Shown here: positions 12,305 to 13,570 of the stretch, piece by piece
Layout: the number at the start of each line of letters is the position of its first letter
Numbering within the stretch: position 1 is the first letter of the stretch
NCBI GenBank assembly: GCA_946624335.1
Contig: CAMOSA010000053.1
Location: 1 to 13,570 of the forward strand
DNA from: an uncultured Prevotellaceae bacterium
GTDB lineage: Bacteria > Bacteroidota > Bacteroidia > Bacteroidales > Bacteroidaceae
Direction of reading: 5' to 3'
DNA length: 13,570 nt
Position numbers and translations under genes: made by a program
The notes under the pieces: generated by a model
What the model was told of the DNA's origin: nothing
Databases searched by the model: none
Seen by the model: only the letters and a program-made list of their open reading frames with translations

Positions 12305-13552
12305 ATGGCAACAATCAAACCTTTCCGTGGCTTACGTCCGCCACGCGACCTCGTTGAACAGGTAGAATCGCGCCCCTATGACGTCCTCGACAGCGAGGAG
12401 GCAAGGGCAGAGGCCGGCGACAACGAGAAGAGCCTATACCATATTATTAAACCCGAGATCAACTTCCCCGAAGGCACCAGCGAGTATGACCCGCGCGTCT
12501 ATGAGGAAGCTGCGCGCCAATTCCAGAAGTTCCAGGACGAAGGATGGCTCGTGCAGGACAAGGACGAGCACTACTACATCTATGCCCAGACTATGTCGGG
12601 CAAGACCCAGTATGGTCTCGTCATAGGCGCCTACGTCGATGACTACCTGAACGGCGTGATCAAGAAGCACGAGCTGACGCGCCGCGACAAGGAAGAGGAC
12701 CGCATGAAGCACGTCCGTGTGAACGATGCCAACATCGAGCCCGTCTTCTTCGCCTACCCCGACAATGCCGTGCTCAACGAACTCATCATGCGCTATGCCG
12801 CCACCGAGCCCGAGTACGACTTCATTGCGCCCATCGACGGTTTCGGCCATAAGTTCTGGGTCATCAGCGATGCCGCCGACATCGCCACCATCACCGAGGA
12901 GTTCCGTAAGATGCCATCGCTCTACATCGCCGACGGCCACCATCGCTCAGCAGCAGCTGCCCTCGTGGGCGCCGAGAAAGCTAAGCAGAACCCCAACCAT
13001 CGCGGCGATGAGGAGTACAACTACTTCATGGCAGTAGCCTTCCAGGCATCGCAGCTCACCATTCTCGACTATAACCGCGTGCTCAAGGACCTCAACGGCC
13101 TCACCTCCGAGCAGTTCCTCGAAGCAATCCGTAAGAACTTCACCGTCGAAGACCGTGGCACCGAGATCTACAAGCCAGCCCATCTGCATGAGTTCTCGCT
13201 CTATCTCGACGGACATTGGTTCTCGCTTGTGGCCAAGGATGGCACCTTCGACAACAACGACCCCATCGGTGTGCTCGACGTGGACATCTCATCGCGCCTT
13301 ATCCTCGAAGACATCCTGCAGCTGGGCGACCTGCGCAGCAGCAAGCGTATCGACTTCGTAGGTGGTCTGCGCGGCCTCGGCGAACTGAAGCGTCGTGTCG
13401 ACAGCGGCGAGATGCGGGCTGCACTGGCTCTCTATCCCGTCTCGATGAAGCAGATTATGGACATCGCCGACAGCGGTAAGATAATGCCCCCCAAAGCTAC
13501 ATGGTTTGAGCCCAAACTGCGCAGTGGACTGGTGGTGCATAAACTGCAATAA
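12305..13552 (+). CDS. DUF1015 family protein, serine-cluster associated
   Basis: A 415-residue cytoplasmic protein with no signal peptide or membrane helix. It has the DUF1015 pattern: IKPFRGLRPP (4-13), SRPYDVLDSEEA (22-33), a KHELTRRDKEEDRMKH segment (121-136), and the family signature YIADGHHRSAAAA (207-219), whose His-rich turn suggests an active or metal site. It starts MATIKPFRG at an ATG 155 nt after serA. Genes of this family often neighbour serA and serC in anaerobes, and a link to serine metabolism, for example a missing phosphoserine phosphatase step, has been suggested; I cannot show it here. The function should be called unknown. The full length is within the window and its stop is at 13550-13552. 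Confidence 0.92.
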   Translation: MATIKPFRGLRPPRDLVEQVESRPYDVLDSEEARAEAGDNEKSLYHIIKPEINFPEGTSEYDPRVYEEAARQFQKFQDEGWLVQDKDEHYYIYAQTMSGKTQYGLVIGAYVDDYLNGVIKKHELTRRDKEEDRMKHVRVNDANIEPVFFAYPDNAVLNELIMRYAATEPEYDFIAPIDGFGHKFWVISDAADIATITEEFRKMPSLYIADGHHRSAAAALVGAEKAKQNPNHRGDEEYNYFMAVAFQASQLTILDYNRVLKDLNGLTSEQFLEAIRKNFTVEDRGTEIYKPAHLHEFSLYLDGHWFSLVAKDGTFDNNDPIGVLDVDISSRLILEDILQLGDLRSSKRIDFVGGLRGLGELKRRVDSGEMRAALALYPVSMKQIMDIADSGKIMPPKATWFEPKLRSGLVVHKLQ

Positions 13553-13570
13553 AAGAGTATAATCACACAG

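Overview
The window looks like chromosomal DNA of a Bacteroidales bacterium, most likely Prevotellaceae. Three things point there: the gene order rpmB-rpmG-DUF4295-ftsY, Bacteroidetes-type promoters (TTG/TTTG, about 20 bp, TAnnTTTG) and no usual Shine-Dalgarno sites, and a GH97 glycoside hydrolase. The genus is an inference. No tRNA, rRNA, insertion sequence, phage gene or CRISPR array was seen.

Layout. Positions 1-9774 are read from the minus strand. In transcription order they are: a secreted GH97 hydrolase with an extra N-terminal metalloprotease-like domain (6508-9774); a small two-helix membrane protein gene broken by a frameshift (6233-6504); a flavodoxin-like protein with a four-cysteine motif (5696-6232); a 22-bp tandem repeat array of dyad-symmetric units (5478-5673); an unknown exported protein (4588-5406); map (3583-4446); tsaD (2242-3510); cinA/pncC (1655-2158); then rpmB, rpmG, a DUF4295 gene and a terminator (793-832). 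ftsY follows from its own promoter and runs off the left edge. From about 9940 the plus strand carries serC, serA and a DUF1015 gene, which look like a serine-biosynthesis cluster divergent from the GH97 gene.

Most of the coding content is housekeeping: translation and tRNA modification (L28, L33, TsaD, Map), membrane targeting (FtsY), NMN recycling (PncC) and serine synthesis (SerC, SerA). The unusual material is the repeats. A 138-148 bp element with GC-rich palindromic ends occurs twice: once between serC and serA (11081-11228), and once inside tsaD (2906-3043), where it is 138 bp, stop-free and in frame, so it adds 46 residues to an essential enzyme. A second GC-rich palindrome lies in the extra N-terminus of the same TsaD. 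A different, AT-rich inverted-repeat element sits between serA and the DUF1015 gene (12160-12290). The 22-bp array has near-identical CACCTAGGTG palindromes about two helical turns apart.
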